From Ochotona curzoniae (lineage: Eukaryota; Chordata; Mammalia; Lagomorpha; Ochotonidae), in contig NW_024464918.1 of the NCBI RefSeq assembly GCF_017591425.1, positions 27,928,001-27,992,000 of the forward strand: a stretch of 64,000 nucleotides of DNA, written 5' to 3'. Positions within the stretch are counted from its first letter, which is position 1; every line of letters starts with the position of its first letter. The position numbers were made by a program, and so were the translations under genes. The notes below the pieces were generated by a model. That model saw nothing but the letters and a program-made list of their open reading frames with translations, had not been told where the DNA came from and searched no databases. Positions 34,753-46,185 of the stretch are shown in pieces.

Positions 34753-35405
34753 GGATAAGAATGGTATGAGAGAGAGAACATGAGGGAAATCTGTGGGGTC
34801 TCATATGTATCTGAGAACTCAGTCTTTGTGATAATTATATTATCTGTAATAGTGACTTGCATTTCCCTGCACTATATTTAATTTTACTCTTTTGTTATCT
34901 CTCTGAAGTAAATAGATACCATAGGCATTTTATAGGCGGAAAAATGCTCATCATAAATGAATTTGTAAGTCCACTAAGAGCCAGCACTTGATCTCTAGGT
35001 GAAAATAGCTTAACAGAATGAGAAGGAAATGCAACGTATACTTGTAAAGTTCATCAGAGATTCTGAGATTCAGATTTTTATTTTGACATAAAAAGTCCTT
35101 AGAAACACATTAAGTTTGAACGTACAAACTTTTATTTCTGATGTTGGTTGCAGCATCAATACAGTGACATCTGCAGCCTTTGATTTCTCTACAGTTTTTT
35201 TTTTTTGTGCTACCTTATTCCCCTTTTCATTTTCTTCCCACTTCCACAAATAAGAGATGTTTTATTTCCCCAAATCCAGCTACAATGTCAGAATGGAAAT
35301 CATTTTAAGTAATTTTCATTAGGTTACTTTCATAAAAAGTAGGAATAAGAGGGTCAGGCGTTTGGCACAGTAGTTAAACTATAGCTTGGGGAACTGTATC
35401 CCATA

Positions 35406-35412
35406 GTGTGTG

Positions 35413-35457
<45 letters not shown>
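35406..35457. repeat. (GT)n microsatellite
   Basis: About 25 GT units with one 'gc' interruption near 35418, inside the plus-strand SINE. Confidence 0.95.
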
Positions 35458-35459
<2 letters not shown>

Positions 35460-35648
35460 TGCTTAGCTTGAAACACCAAGTCTTGCCCTGCTAACACGAA
35501 CCTTGGAGTCTGCCAGCTTGGGTCCCCACCACTGCAGTACACACTTGGCTTAAGTTCCAGGCTGATGGGGCCTGTGTGACCCAGCTCTGCTTGTTGCAGG
35601 CGTTTGTGCATTTGGGGAGTCAATCAGCAGTGAATGAGAACTGTCTGG

Positions 35649-35650
<2 letters not shown>

Positions 35651-35694
<44 letters not shown>
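35651..35694. repeat. (CT)n microsatellite
   Basis: About 22 perfect CT units in the SINE region that is normally 'tctctctgtctctcc'. Likely grown from it. Confidence 0.95.
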
Positions 35695-35794
35695 TTCTCA
35701 AACAAATAAAATAAATACAAAATAACTTCAGTTGACTGAATAAGGCATTCATGTACATTACTCATATTAACACAACATTTCAAGTTAAGAATTA

Positions 35795-35915
35795 CAATCT
35801 CTAGTTTTGGAAAAATAAATTAGGCACAAAGGGTTAGTAACTTGTCCAGAATTTTGTCACCAGGAAGCAAAGCAGCTGATATTCAGTGCCAGGTATTCTC
35901 CACTGTGCACTTAAT
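35795..35915 (+). repeat. MIR fragment
   Basis: 'taggcacaaagggttagtaa', 'cttgtccagaattttgtcac', 'aagcaaagcagctgatattc' and 'gtgccaggtattctcc' follow the MIR 3' half order ('ggcacagagaggttaagtaa ... cttgcccaaggtcac'). Confidence 0.65.
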
Positions 35916-36914
35916 TGTTATCCCTTGAGAGGCAACTGGCTAGCCAGGCTCAGATCCAGTGGCATTTTCTTGACGAATTCTTCTGAATCCTTCTCAAGTC
36001 TCACAGTGTCTTAGACTATTTTGTGTCTCGAGACTGGGAGCTTTACAAAGAAAAGATGTTAACTTAATTTACAGCTGTAGAAGCTCAAAGTCATTGCTCC
36101 CATGGCCACGTCTCGTCTCTTTGGTGAGGGCCTTCAGGCTGTATCTCAGTGTGGTGGATGGAATCCAACATGCAAGAGTAAAAGTGATAGACGAGGAAAA
36201 GAGATTACAGAGGGTCCCCAGGTGAGCTGTCCAGGACCTGGCCCCACTGCAGCTGGGCCAGTTCCTCAGCCACCTTGCTCTAGGACCAGCCCTGAGAGGA
36301 TTCAGCACTTGCTTGGAGTCCCTGGCTGTCTGCAGTCCTGCATCCAGTTGTATTACGGTTTGGGAGAACTTCTCAGGCTTGTAGGAGGTATTATGTGTGA
36401 TCTTAGTGAGCTAAAATATCCTGTAGTTCAGGCTAGGGTGTGAAGAAGGCAGGCCTCTGGCAGAGGGAGCTGGTGAATAGCGAGAAGAGAGGAGAACCAG
36501 TGTGGAGTCCTCGGTGTCTGTAGTGGGCCTAAAGGAACTTACTGGATAAGTGACAAATGATGATTAATACAAAAAGTCTGTTGAACTTTATTAGTGAGTA
36601 AGATGCAAACTGATAATAACAATAAAAATTCCTCAGGTCTGGACATATTTTAATAGCCTTGAATCTGTTTTCTATGGAGGGTCTCAGAAAACAGAATGTA
36701 GCAAAAGAGATACGGCAGTACATTTAAAAAAAAAAAACAACTATTGTGCTTCCAACATTATCTTTCCTTCTAGGTTATCCAGATAAACCTCAACACATTG
36801 ATAAAAGATCTCTGGGTTTCAAACTGTACATTTTGTGCTTATGTAAGTGTGAAGATTGTAGCACGAGTGAACAACAGAAGAAATCTGTCATTTTTTGCTA
36901 TACCCACATACGTG

Positions 36915-36951
<37 letters not shown>

Positions 36952-38878
36952 ACGAGGCACTCCTATTATGATAAAGCCCATGACATTGACTTCTGAGTCT
37001 ATGATGTTTTTAGCAAAAGAATATCGTGAGTGTGGAGGAACTCGATTTGAGTACGTATCTAGTGTATTACAATAATAATGTATCTGGTTTCTTCTTGGTA
37101 TTCTTTTTCTTTATAGGAAAGAGGACATTTTTTACCTTTTCATGTCAACATTAAGTAATGTGTGTGGATAGATTATGGCTATCCTTTTCTCTTAAATTAA
37201 AACTAAAATAAATGGGAGACAAAACTGCTATGATAATGTTTATAGGGAAAATGATTTTTGAATTTTCTTAGAGTATGTGTGTATGTCACGCAACTCTACG
37301 TGCATCTTTTGTATTCAGCTGCCTTGCTGAGCTGCCGTTGAAGGCCTTGGCAGGACAGAATGGGGTCAGAAAACATCTGCTGGAAGATGCAGGGCAGTGG
37401 TTAGGCCAGGAAGTGTCACTGCACTTTCCCTGGGAAAAGAAAGGCAACAAATTATCATTGTAATAATTGCCACCATTCAGGGAGATAGTGCTTTCAGAAA
37501 CTGATGAAAGTACTTTGGAAATAGATGTTTTGACACATATTCTGCTTTTCTTTGGAAGTGAGACACCTGTCAAGAGAATTGATATCTTAACTTGCTTTTA
37601 TATTAATTTGCCATTCTATAATCAAAATAGAGCCAATGTCTATTTTAGAGTAGGTAATAGGGAATGATTTAGTATGTGAACAAGGGAACATGAGACAAAG
37701 TGTGGTGACCATAAATGTGTCACCTGGTGTGGGTTGACAAAATAATGTATTCTCTTTGCTCCTTGAGAAGATGAACTGGAATTATCTGTTAAAAGAAATG
37801 TTCCAATACCTACTTAAATCAAACTAATGAAATGGGAAAAGAGTATCATTAATTTAATTTATGTTTTGGTTTGAAACTTAGACTGTATATTGAACTTGAA
37901 GAACTTTTTAAACATTCATTGATTGTGATGCAATTGAACTCAATTGCTATTGGAAATTTCTTCCAGTGCGTTAAAGTGAAATGACTACATGTAGACAGTT
38001 TTCATGCCCTGCTTTCTTTTCTTTGTTTAAACTATTGATCAACTAAGGTAAACTGTACACTGAACTGAGAGATGTAAAGCCATGGCCTGGAAAACAGCTG
38101 TGAACTAGAAAGCAAGTCTAACTTTTACATTAAAAACAGATTTAGTTAGATTTAAATTCTGTTTAGCTGCAGTCAGCTGGCGTCCATTCTTTCCCTCCCT
38201 TGACTGTCTGTGCAGAACGTGGGCTCTGCTTATCTGCCACGGCACCAGCACTCCCAGTCAGCCACGCTTAGGATTGATTGGAAACTTAAGTGGCGGGAAA
38301 TCAGTAGTCATCAATTTTCAGGATCCAAAGATGAATTCTGAATTTAAAAATGCAGCTCTGAGAGACACCTTAAATTTCAGAATGTGCTGTGTTTGGATCT
38401 AAAATTTAACCTGTATTTTTCTTGGAAAAAAAGTCAGTACATTGAAACATAATGTGCACTTGGAAGCTGAAATATTTTCTCTTCTGCTTCTCAGAGTTGA
38501 TTCCTGGCCCTTTGCTAACCAGTCCCTTGCTTTCTGTTGCTCCATTAGATTAAGATAGGAAGTGCTACGTTCCCGATTCCAGACAGTTAGAGGAAGCGCT
38601 CGTTTTATCTGGTCGTGGATGAAGGAGCCACTCAGAAAAAAAAAAAGGAAAGGAAAAACAGAAAAAGTAAAAAAGTATGAAAGCCAGTGTTTGAAAAGAG
38701 TTTCTAAATATGAGGCAAAGAAAACAACTGTCATTTTCTTTATAGTTAGAGATTTGCCACAACATAACTCTAGGGTCATAGAGTGAAAAAACGGAGACAA
38801 ATGAAAAAATCAGACAAAAACAGACTCCCGAGTGAGAGAAGTTTTTATTCATAATGTTCTCTTAACCTTAAATACTCA
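35916..38878. other. Mostly unique, one GT microsatellite
   Basis: No gene recognised. Open frames at 36069-36308 (-) and 36102-36443 (+) cover the same GC-richer patch and match nothing I know. 36918-36948 is a GT array. 38640-38690 is A/G-rich. Confidence 0.4.
36916..36949. repeat. (GT)n microsatellite
   Basis: About 16 perfect GT units. The 'VCVCVCV' reading of the plus-strand frame over it is an artefact of the array. Confidence 0.95.
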
Positions 38879-38879
38879 T

Positions 38880-38982
38880 TCTGGCCCATCAGCCATTGCA
38901 GTCATCTGGGGAGAATAGCAGCATGTGGAATATTTCTCCTTCACTCTCACTGTGTTGTCCCAGTTAAAAAAAAAAAATCTCA
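38880..38982 (+). repeat. CSINE 3' fragment, plus strand
   Basis: Only the last third of a SINE: 'cagccattgcagtcatctgg', 'ggagaatagcagcatgtgg', and a tail 'cagttaaaaaaaaaaaa'. Confidence 0.55.
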
Positions 38983-39029
38983 AACTGGAATCCAATACAT
39001 TTTTAAGTCAGTTGCCATTACATGTATTA

Positions 39030-39368
39030 AAAATATGTATTTATTTATTTATTGATTGATTGATTGATTTTTCGTTTGAAAGACAGAGTTGCAGAAAGAA
39101 GGAAAGAGAAGGAGAGAGAGATATCTTCCATCTGCTGGTTCAATCCCTAAATGGCCACGATGGCCAGAGCTCAGCCTATCTGAAGTCGGGACTCATAGTT
39201 TCTTCTGAATCTTCAACTTGGGTGCAGGGATTCAAGGGTTTATGTCCTGCTTTGTTGCTCCTGGGTCATTAGCAAGAAGCTGAATAGAAGTGGACTCATT
39301 TGGTGCCAATGTGGAATGCTGGTACCACAGATGAGGGCATAGTTTGCTACAACAAAGGTCCAGCACCA
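39030..39368 (-). repeat. Old CSINE copy, minus strand
   Basis: The tail region has become TATT/GATT simple repeat (39038-39068). Then come 'gaaagacagagttgcag', 'atcttccatctgctgg' and 'gggtgcagggattcaagg'; the head end 'caaaggtccagcacc' is diverged. Confidence 0.75.
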
Positions 39369-39845
39369 GAATTAGTTTTTGAAAAGCTTTTCTTTTCATG
39401 TATTTTTTTTTCAGAATTGTGGTATTTATTATGCATAGTCCAAAAAACAAAATGTAAATGAATCTAATTGACATATTGAGATTTGATTGCTTGTAGCCTG
39501 TATCTATACTACTGAGAAACTATCTTTTCTACTTACTACTTACTGAATTGATCTTTTAGTGGCAGGTTAAGCTTGTGATCATAAAGTGATGGAAATTACT
39601 TCACTGCAAAAGTTAAAGGACAGAAAGGAAGAAGAAAAGAGATTGGGGACCAGGAAGAGAGGGAGAGCAGTGTGGGCAGTGTCACTGTGTTCTTAAAACT
39701 ATGATAATGACACATAGGAAAATTGTTCCCTTTATATAAATAAATTTTAAAAGACATTCTTTCTATATTTAAATATTAAATAGTTTTTATTTCAAACTCA
39801 ATCTGGGTACATTAATTCTGAAAGCATTCAGTTGAGGAGTGTGAT
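39369..39845. other. Unique AT-rich sequence
   Basis: Nothing recognisable. Confidence 0.4.
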
Positions 39846-40160
39846 AGCTAATTTCGTATGTCAACTCAACTAAAACAAGGAGTCTTTGTCTTGGTGAGAT
39901 TACATCTGAACTGGTAGATTGAATAAACCACCTTGCCATTTAGAATGAGGAAGAACCACATTTAAGCCTTTGAAGTTGTAAGTGGAATAAAATGATTCAT
40001 TCACAGACTTACGGCTGGAGTTAAGTTAGGACTCTCAGAACAATGAGTTGGTGATGATTTCTGTTGCTGTGATTGGTTTTTGAAGCATCCCACTTCTATC
40101 CTGGAAATGGAGATTTAGACCTTCTGTGTCCATACTAGTGGTTAAAGTTTCCAATGTTTT
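39846..40160 (+). repeat. Possible ancient ERVL-type LTR fragment
   Basis: 'tgatagctaatttcgtatg' then 'tcaactcaactaaaac', 'gagattacatctgaactgg' and 'tagattgaataaacc' recall an old mammalian LTR that begins 'tgatggttaattttatgtg'. That consensus continues 'gattagcatttgaatcgg' and 'tagactgagtaaag'. Recalled consensus, not checked; highly diverged. Confidence 0.4.
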
Positions 40161-40650
40161 GAGCACAGAGACTTCAAATTATGAGTGAATGTGGTTGGAT
40201 AATACATATAATCTCTTTAAATATGTCTAACTTGCTGGAGAACATAATATTAGAACATCATTATGAGGTGTAATTAACTTAAACATCTATTGAATAGGTG
40301 CTTAAAATTTTATTTCAAGGAACTGATTCTAAATGACTGAAGATTTTTTGTTTCGGAAAATGCCACATCTGCCCATGTTTAATTGTAACTTTAGCTGTGA
40401 ATATGGAAGAGATTACTTAAAAGTTTTTATGAATTGTATACTTGTCAAAGATGACATGTTTAGACATTTAAAAGCAGCTGTCTCTCTCTTGAGCCTGAAT
40501 ATCTGTGCCTGAGTAATTGGAGTCAGATCACAAAAGTGTCTTCAATAGGATAGATTTCTCAGGAAAGCTGTCTTTCCAAGCTTCCTTGATGTCAACTTTG
40601 TGACCTCTCTCTGAGGACTTCCCTCTGTGGGAGCACTTGTTGATGAAAGG
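40161..40650. other. Unique AT-rich sequence
   Basis: Nothing recognisable. Confidence 0.4.
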
Positions 40651-40651
40651 T

Positions 40652-40985
40652 TTTTTTTAAAAAATATTTATTTATTTTTATTGGAAAGGCGTATCAGATT
40701 TATGGAGAGAAGAGATAGAGAAAAAGATATTTCATTCACTTGTTCACTTCCTAAATGGCCACAATGGCCAGAACTGAGCCAATCCAAACCCAAGAGCTTG
40801 TCCCATATGGGTGCAGGGTCCCAGGGCTTAGGAGGCCATTGCTTGCCTCCCTGCTCCCCTTCCGCCCCACAGGTAAGTAGTGACCTGGATGAGAAGTGCA
40901 GCAACCAGAACACAAACCAGTGTCCATGTTGGAACCCGGCACTTGCAAAGTGAGGTTTTAGCCATTGAGCCATCGTGCTGGACCC
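40652..40985 (-). repeat. CSINE, minus strand
   Basis: 'aaaaaatatttatttatttt', 'gggtgcagggtcccaggg', 'gaggttttagccattgagcc' and the head end 'atcgtgctggaccc'. Its centre has an insertion or divergence (40830-40880). Confidence 0.85.
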
Positions 40986-40996
40986 TGTAGGACCTT

Positions 40997-41080
40997 TTCT
41001 ACTTCATTCTTTTTTTTTTTTAATAAAATTTTATTTTAACATTCTTTACATAGTTAATTAGGGTTCTACTTCATTCTTTT
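40997..41080 (-). mobile_element. Very short retroposed insert with 17-bp target duplication
   Basis: 'ttctacttcattctttt' occurs at 40997-41013 and again at 41064-41080. Between them lie 50 bp that read, on the minus strand, as unique text containing 'aataaaattttatt' followed by a poly-A run. This is the layout of L1-driven insertion of a cDNA only about 40 nt long plus tail. The source could be an L1 or a cellular mRNA 3' end. Confidence 0.8.
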
Positions 41081-41124
41081 CTACCTTCTCCACTGATTCC
41101 TGGAAGCTAAGAGGAAGCTATAGT

Positions 41125-41171
<47 letters not shown>
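41125..41171. repeat. (GT)n microsatellite
   Basis: About 22 GT units with one 'gc' interruption near the start. Confidence 0.95.
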
Positions 41172-41172
<1 letters not shown>

Positions 41173-41686
41173 GTGAGAGAATTCTGTATCTTTATATGGA
41201 TAGTTCCAATCATTCAGTATTGCATTAAGGATGTGGAACTGTTAAGTCATATTTTCTCTGAAATACTCGTCTTTTGGGGGGAATGTGAGTCACTTCACAG
41301 AGAGGTACAACCTCAGGTTTAACGAAGAATGATTGTGTCTTGAGTTGTATTTCAAAATGAAGCCTAGTGTAACCTTGGGTGTGTTCATAATTAACCAGGG
41401 ACGCTGGCCCAAAGTGTACCGTTCTGTACTAGCCCGGAGTCTGAGCTGATATGTAGCCACCGCAGGTCTCCAGAACAAGGTGCTCTCGTATGTGCTTCAG
41501 CCATGAACTGTGAACACATGAGCTTCTGTGTCCCTGTTTACAAACAGCATGACTCACGTCTCTCAGCTGAGAATTCAAGTTAATTTTTTCTATTTCAGTT
41601 GGTAATCTATAAAAGGATAAAAAGCAGAAAAAGCAGATTATAGCTACTTATGTACAAAGGTTGTTATATTCTGAAAATCATTTATT
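41172..41686. other. Unique sequence, no gene recognised
   Basis: Nothing recognisable up to the L1 target duplication. Confidence 0.4.
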
Positions 41687-41700
41687 AAAATCAAGATTTC

Positions 41701-42250
41701 AAGGCAAACATGTGGTATCTAATCTTTTGGGATTCACTCATTTCCCTTAGCATTATAGTTTCCAGTTGTGCCCATTTAGCCACAAAGAACTGCATTTTGT
41801 TTTTTTTAATAGCTGAGTAGTATTCCATGGAGTAGATGAACCAAAGCTTTCTTATCCAATCTTCTGCTGATGGGCATTTTGGTTGCTTCCATGTTTTTGC
41901 AATTACTGATTGTGCTGCAATGAACATAGGGATGCATGTTGGTTTGTCATAAAGCAGGTGTTTTGGATATATTCCTAGGAGTGCTATTGCTAGGTCATAT
42001 GGTATGCAGATTTTGAGTTGTTTGAGTGTTCTCCAGACTGATTTCCATAGAGGCTGTACCAATTTGCAGCTCCACCAGCAGTGGAGTAGGGTTCCCTTTT
42101 CCCCGCATCCTCGCCAGCAAGCGTCGTTGGTGTTCTTGTTTATGTGGGCCAATCTTGCTGGTGTTAGGTGGTACCCAGATGTTTCGAAGAATGGAACTTG
42201 CATTATTTTTAACATATTGTTTACCCAATACTATGTCAATTAATTCCATA
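41701..42250 (-). pseudogene. L1 ORF2 C-terminal fragment (inverted segment)
   Basis: The minus strand translates to the conserved C-terminal region of the L1 reverse transcriptase/endonuclease protein. It has 'GYHLTPARLAHI', 'CWRGCGEKGTLLHCWW', 'LVQPLWKSVW', 'LLGIYPK', 'MFIAAQSVIAKTWKQPKCP' and 'YSMEYYSAIKKNKM'. The C-HC residues of the cysteine motif (CWRGC ... HCWW) are intact. No reverse transcriptase or endonuclease domain is present. A small indel near 42185 shifts the frame: upstream residues 'KNNASSILRN' are in a different phase from 'GYHLTP'. The frame runs into the target duplication at 41700 and stops at a TGA there. Confidence 0.92.
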
Positions 42251-42556
42251 ATGTTGTATATTGATACTGAGGCCTTGTTGGGGCTTTTAACTGACCGGAT
42301 CTTTACTCTGTTAGACCTATCTACAGACCATAGAAGGTCTCCCCAAGAGGCCACTGAACTTATCTGGACAATAAGACGCTGAACTTTATGCTAGGCATGT
42401 GTTTGCAAGCAATGAATCTCAACTGAACTTGAACTATGGTTATGCAACAAGGTGGAGGAATCCACCATGGGGGGAGGGGTATGGGAGAGGTGGGGGGAAT
42501 CCCCAGCGCCTATAAAACTGTACTACATAATACAATGTAAGCAACAATAAAAAAAA
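42250..42556 (+). mobile_element. L1 3' UTR and poly-A tail (direct segment)
   Basis: Contains 'aggtggaggaatccacc', 'atggggggaggggtatgg', 'gaatccccagcgcctat' and the terminal A run. The same text is found inverted at 25945-26180 and 50259-50453, which identifies it as the 3' end of one L1 lineage. Confidence 0.88.
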
Positions 42557-42699
42557 AAAATCAAGATTTCTGTTCTCATGTCTTCTGTGTAGTAGAAACA
42601 AACTAAACTTAGTTCATCTAAATGTTGGATTCAGAAATGAGGTCGTACATTTTGTGGTTTAGTTTGGGAAGATCCTTTTCATGAAATTTAGCTTGAAAG

Positions 42700-42880
42700 C
42701 TTACAGAGTAAGTATTTGGTTTAGCAATTATCATGTCATGTTCACTATCAGAGTACATGGGTTTAATTCCAGGCCCTGGTTCTTGTCTCCGGCTTCCTGC
42801 ATGGAGTTCCTGTTATGAACTCACATGACTGGCAATTCTAGGAATTTGGAGAATAAACTAGCCCATGGGAGTGCAATTGA
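42700..42880 (+). repeat. Degenerate CSINE 5' portion
   Basis: 'tttggtttagcaattatc', 'gtacatgggtttaattcc' (B-box-like) and 'ggcttcctgcatggag' fit an old CSINE head and first half. No tail is visible. Confidence 0.4.
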
Positions 42881-44868
42881 ATGCCATGTAACCATGTAAC
42901 GAATGCAGCAATGACTAAAACTTTGGGATGTGTTGAAGTCCCATCTGTGAAAGTGCAGCTCAGTGGGGTGACTGTGGAAAGGAGGCAAGAGTTTATTCTA
43001 ATTATAAATTTAGATCAAAAAGAATTATCAGAGTGTTATAGATACTGCTATAACGACGTATCACTTCTTTCACAGTGAATATCTTCAGAAACTGCATCTG
43101 CAGTATAAATGTATTGGTACAGTGGAGACCCCAACTCCACACGCAGTAGGGAAGATCTGTTTACAGAGGCAGACCAGGGACAGGGACACTGCAGTACAGC
43201 CTCAGTGTGGAGGAGGCCCAGGTGGCTTGGCTTACTTTCTGCTATCTTTCAGAACTAAAATCAGCGTATTATTATTATTAGCAAAGGAATAAGCAATACC
43301 AGAGAGGAGGGGAAAGAATGCTCACAGATCTTTCAGCTACAAAAAATTGCATTTGGTTTGATTAACGCTCAAAGGTTTGTTTCAGTACAATTTAGCCTGA
43401 CTGTGTGCTTGAAGAGGACAGGCCATTTTGTGTCACGTGGAAGGATCTACAGAAATCGCTTTTATTCCTGTTTGTGGTAAGGTTTAACCCGAGTTACTTA
43501 AAACAGAAAGTTATATTTCAACTTCAAATGTGTTAAGTGTTACAGTTCAAACTTGGACATCTTGAAAGTGAAATGGAAAGTATTTGTTTAATTTAAACTG
43601 TGAAACTAAAGTGATCTACCAAAAATAATATTTTGGCCTTAGCTGTACTAGCTATTGATTAAAAACATATTGTGCGGCTTTAATATCATAAGTGAATTTT
43701 GTTCATATTTTGATTCATTGTATTATTTCCAGATTGAGGAAGGTGAAAATGTGAGCATTTGTATCTTGCACTGTGGAGGGTCCCAAAGGCAGTAGAAAGA
43801 TTTCACCCTCAAGAAGTTTCTCTTCCCTCATTTATATTCATTGAGACACAGTGAAGGCCTTTGAGTAAGTTAGCAGCTGTTTCCTGTGTGATTGTGTGGT
43901 TATGCCCCCTCATGGACGGGTGCACGTGCACATTTGCATGGTATCAGGGATTCAGCTAATTCAGTTTATTGTTTGATTTTACAAAGATAAGGTTCGTGCT
44001 ACTTTTCCATCTCAGGAGCTGTAGAGAGAAGATGCTATTGAAGTTCCTTGCTGTTCTTCTTACAAGAAAGAGTTTACTGAGCTCAAACGTACATTTGTAA
44101 GAATATTGGAAAATAGAAATCAAGAATGATTACAAATGAGACCTTAAACTGGAAACCAAATTGAATCAACTTTTACAAAAGCAAAACAGAGCAAAGAACA
44201 TTAGTAATGTCCTTATGATTGTTCTGTAATTACTTATTCTATTTCCAAAGATAAATAATGTTTGAAATGATAGGTGGCTCCCTTTGTGCAGTTTAGCATC
44301 TGAGACAAAGATGCAGTGGAAACTGGATCTACCTGGATAGTGATCCCCAGCTAGCCATTGTCACACCAGCTGTGGAAAAGTCCGAGAACAGGGAGAAAGT
44401 TTTGGTGTGGTGAAAAGTAAGAGTTTCCACTCAGGACTCTTGTTCACATGTAGGATTATTTAAAGAACATGTTAGCTATGACTGCTGTTCGCAGAAGTAT
44501 AACGCAGAAGCTAATTGGTAACATTGAACATATGGCAGATTGAAGAGTATTTCTGTGCTTCAAATTTACTTGGAAAATCATATGTAATGACTGCCTAGTT
44601 TTAACCAAAGGTTATAAATATCTAAAATCTCTGAATAGGACTGTGTTACCTCCCTGGTACCTTCTCTCCAGTGATCAGTCTGTCTCTAAATGTCAAATTT
44701 CTGCTTTAAAAAAGTACGCCATAAATTCTAGATTTGGTAGTTCATTTGCTTTTAGATACATGAATTTGTGTTGTGTAAATACAACATGTACAACATGATT
44801 TATAACCTGCATGGCATCTATTTACATTCATGGCAATGAATATACTTTAAAGACAAAGTACATTTTTC
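42881..44868. other. Unique AT-rich sequence
   Basis: About 2 kb with no recognised gene or repeat. A short ATT run lies at 43268-43281. Confidence 0.45.
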
Positions 44869-44869
44869 A

Positions 44870-45115
44870 TAAATGATTCATTTATTTACCCAAGGGACAG
44901 AGAGAGGAAAGAGAGGAAGAAGCCAGCAGCTGCTGTCCTGTGCCGCTGGACTGCCTGGATGCCCACAGTGCCTGTGGCTGGGTGAATGGTAGGAGGAGGC
45001 GCGGTCTGGTCTGGAAGGCTCTGACTGGAACCCAGCCCCTCAAGCCACTGTCCCAAATGACAGACATAATGAATCCAGCCGCGTGCCAGGCAGGTGGTGT
45101 GATCTTGACTTCTCT
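44870..45115 (-). repeat. Possible old CSINE, minus strand
   Basis: 'gattcatttatttaccc' then 'gggacagagagaggaaag', a GC-rich centre and 'aagccactgtcccaaatgac' resemble a decayed minus-strand SINE. Two overlapping minus frames of 77-79 codons cover it. Confidence 0.4.
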
Positions 45116-45454
45116 GCACACACCTGTTTAATTTACATTAAATTAGAAACTGGATAGGACATTTGCATAGACAGATCCTAATAAAGATGGATGTGTAGAG
45201 GTAGAGATGTTCTTACATTTATGTTCTGATACATTAAAATGATGTTATTGATAAAAAGCAAAGATAGACTCCTATCATAACATATTTGACTATGTTTTCT
45301 TTTTGTGCTTGAATTTCTACAAAGTGGTTGGTTAGATTGATACTGTCAGAATCTATAAAAAGTAGTAAGCATCGTTTGAAGTCTGCTAGCATGGTAACGT
45401 AGTGCAAATGTTGGAGAGCAGGTTTAGCGACATCGGGTTAAAAAGTACACAACT

Positions 45455-45628
45455 TCTTACAAAGCAGGTTATTTAGCATCTTGGCACCACAGTTTCAGCC
45501 TGTAAAATAGGGATACAGCTTTCTCTACCTTGGTGGGCTTAGAGTCAGGATTAAACGAAACGGTAAGTTTAAAATATCTGCAAGGTACTTGAAAGAGGAG
45601 ATGCTTGCATAAATGTTAGGGTGAAGGT
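45455..45628 (-). repeat. MIR, minus strand
   Basis: Antisense MIR order: 'cacagtttcagcctgtaaaa', 'tagggatacagctttctc', 'gtcaggattaaacgaaac', 'tgcaaggtacttgaaag' and 'cataaatgttagg'. This corresponds to 'cctcatctgtaaaatgggg ... gaggattaaatgag ... gcaataaatgtt'. Confidence 0.7.
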
Positions 45629-45799
45629 GATACAGGGGATGAATAGCTGAGGAGGAAGGGCAGAGCCGAAGTGGCGCAGCCTGAAGTGGGCGGGATGTGG
45701 CGGCCAGGACTGTTGCTGTTTGGCTCCCCGTAATTCGTGGCATTCTGATCTTCACAGCTTATAAAAGGATAATAGATGGTGAGGAGCAGGACAAAACAG

Positions 45800-46185
45800 C
45801 ACAACAGAACAGGATGGGGCCACCAGTTGTGATATTTGCACTCATGTGGATACTGCCTGAGTTCCTGCTCCTCACTGCTGGGCCAGCTTGCCACTCAGGT
45901 GCCCGGACAAACTGCAAGGTGGTCCATGTGCTTGAGCAGCTGCCACCCAGGGAAGAGACTGGGACGAAGCTCCAGCTTCCTGCTTTCAGGCTGGCCTAGC
46001 TCTACCCCTTCCAGACATGTAGGGAGTAAAGCTGCACCACAGATGGAAAATATTCCCTCTCTCTCTGTCTGTCTCTCTCTCTCGCCTCCTCTCCCTCTTT
46101 CTCTCTCTTGCCTCTTCTGGCTCTCTCCCTCTCTCCCCATCTCTCTATAATCTGCCTTTCACATAAAATGCACAATTCTTTGAAA
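45800..46185 (+). repeat. Old CSINE copy, plus strand
   Basis: 'ctgagttcctgctcctcac', 'gacgaagctccagcttcc', 'tagggagtaaagctgcacc', then a long CT-rich run (46055-46145) and 'ctttcacataaaatgcac'. Diverged. Confidence 0.6.

Larger units (their letters stand above)
35352..35722 (+). repeat. Old CSINE copy with two microsatellites, plus strand
   Basis: Head-like 'tttggcacagtagttaaac', body 'cccagctctgcttgttgc' and 'ggggagtcaatcagcagtg', tail 'caaacaaataaaataaatac'. A GT array (35406-35457) interrupts the head region and a CT array (35651-35694) precedes the tail. Confidence 0.75.
41687..42570. mobile_element. 5'-inverted (twin-primed) L1 insertion with target duplication
   Basis: The 14-bp duplication 'aaaatcaagatttc' lies at 41687-41700 and 42557-42570. 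Inside, 41701 to about 42250 encodes the end of L1 ORF2 on the minus strand. From about 42250 to 42556 the sequence is L1 3' UTR on the plus strand, ending in 'acaatgtaagcaacaataaa' and poly-A. Both parts belong to one insertion, because a single pair of duplications encloses them. This head-to-head arrangement is the product described for twin priming during target-primed reverse transcription. The exact junction cannot be fixed by eye. The element is dead on arrival: severely 5'-truncated and inverted. Confidence 0.92.

Noticed and set aside
36746..37075. 109-codon frame with a Cys-Val repeat
   Set aside because: The Cys-Val run is a translated GT microsatellite.
41691..42215. 174-codon minus-strand frame as a functional L1 ORF2 or cellular gene
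   Set aside because: It is only the C-terminal end of ORF2, inverted, with a frameshift upstream and no catalytic domains.
45895..46140. Arg/Glu-rich minus-strand frame as a coiled-coil protein
   Set aside because: The charged run is the complement of the CT-rich tail of a SINE.
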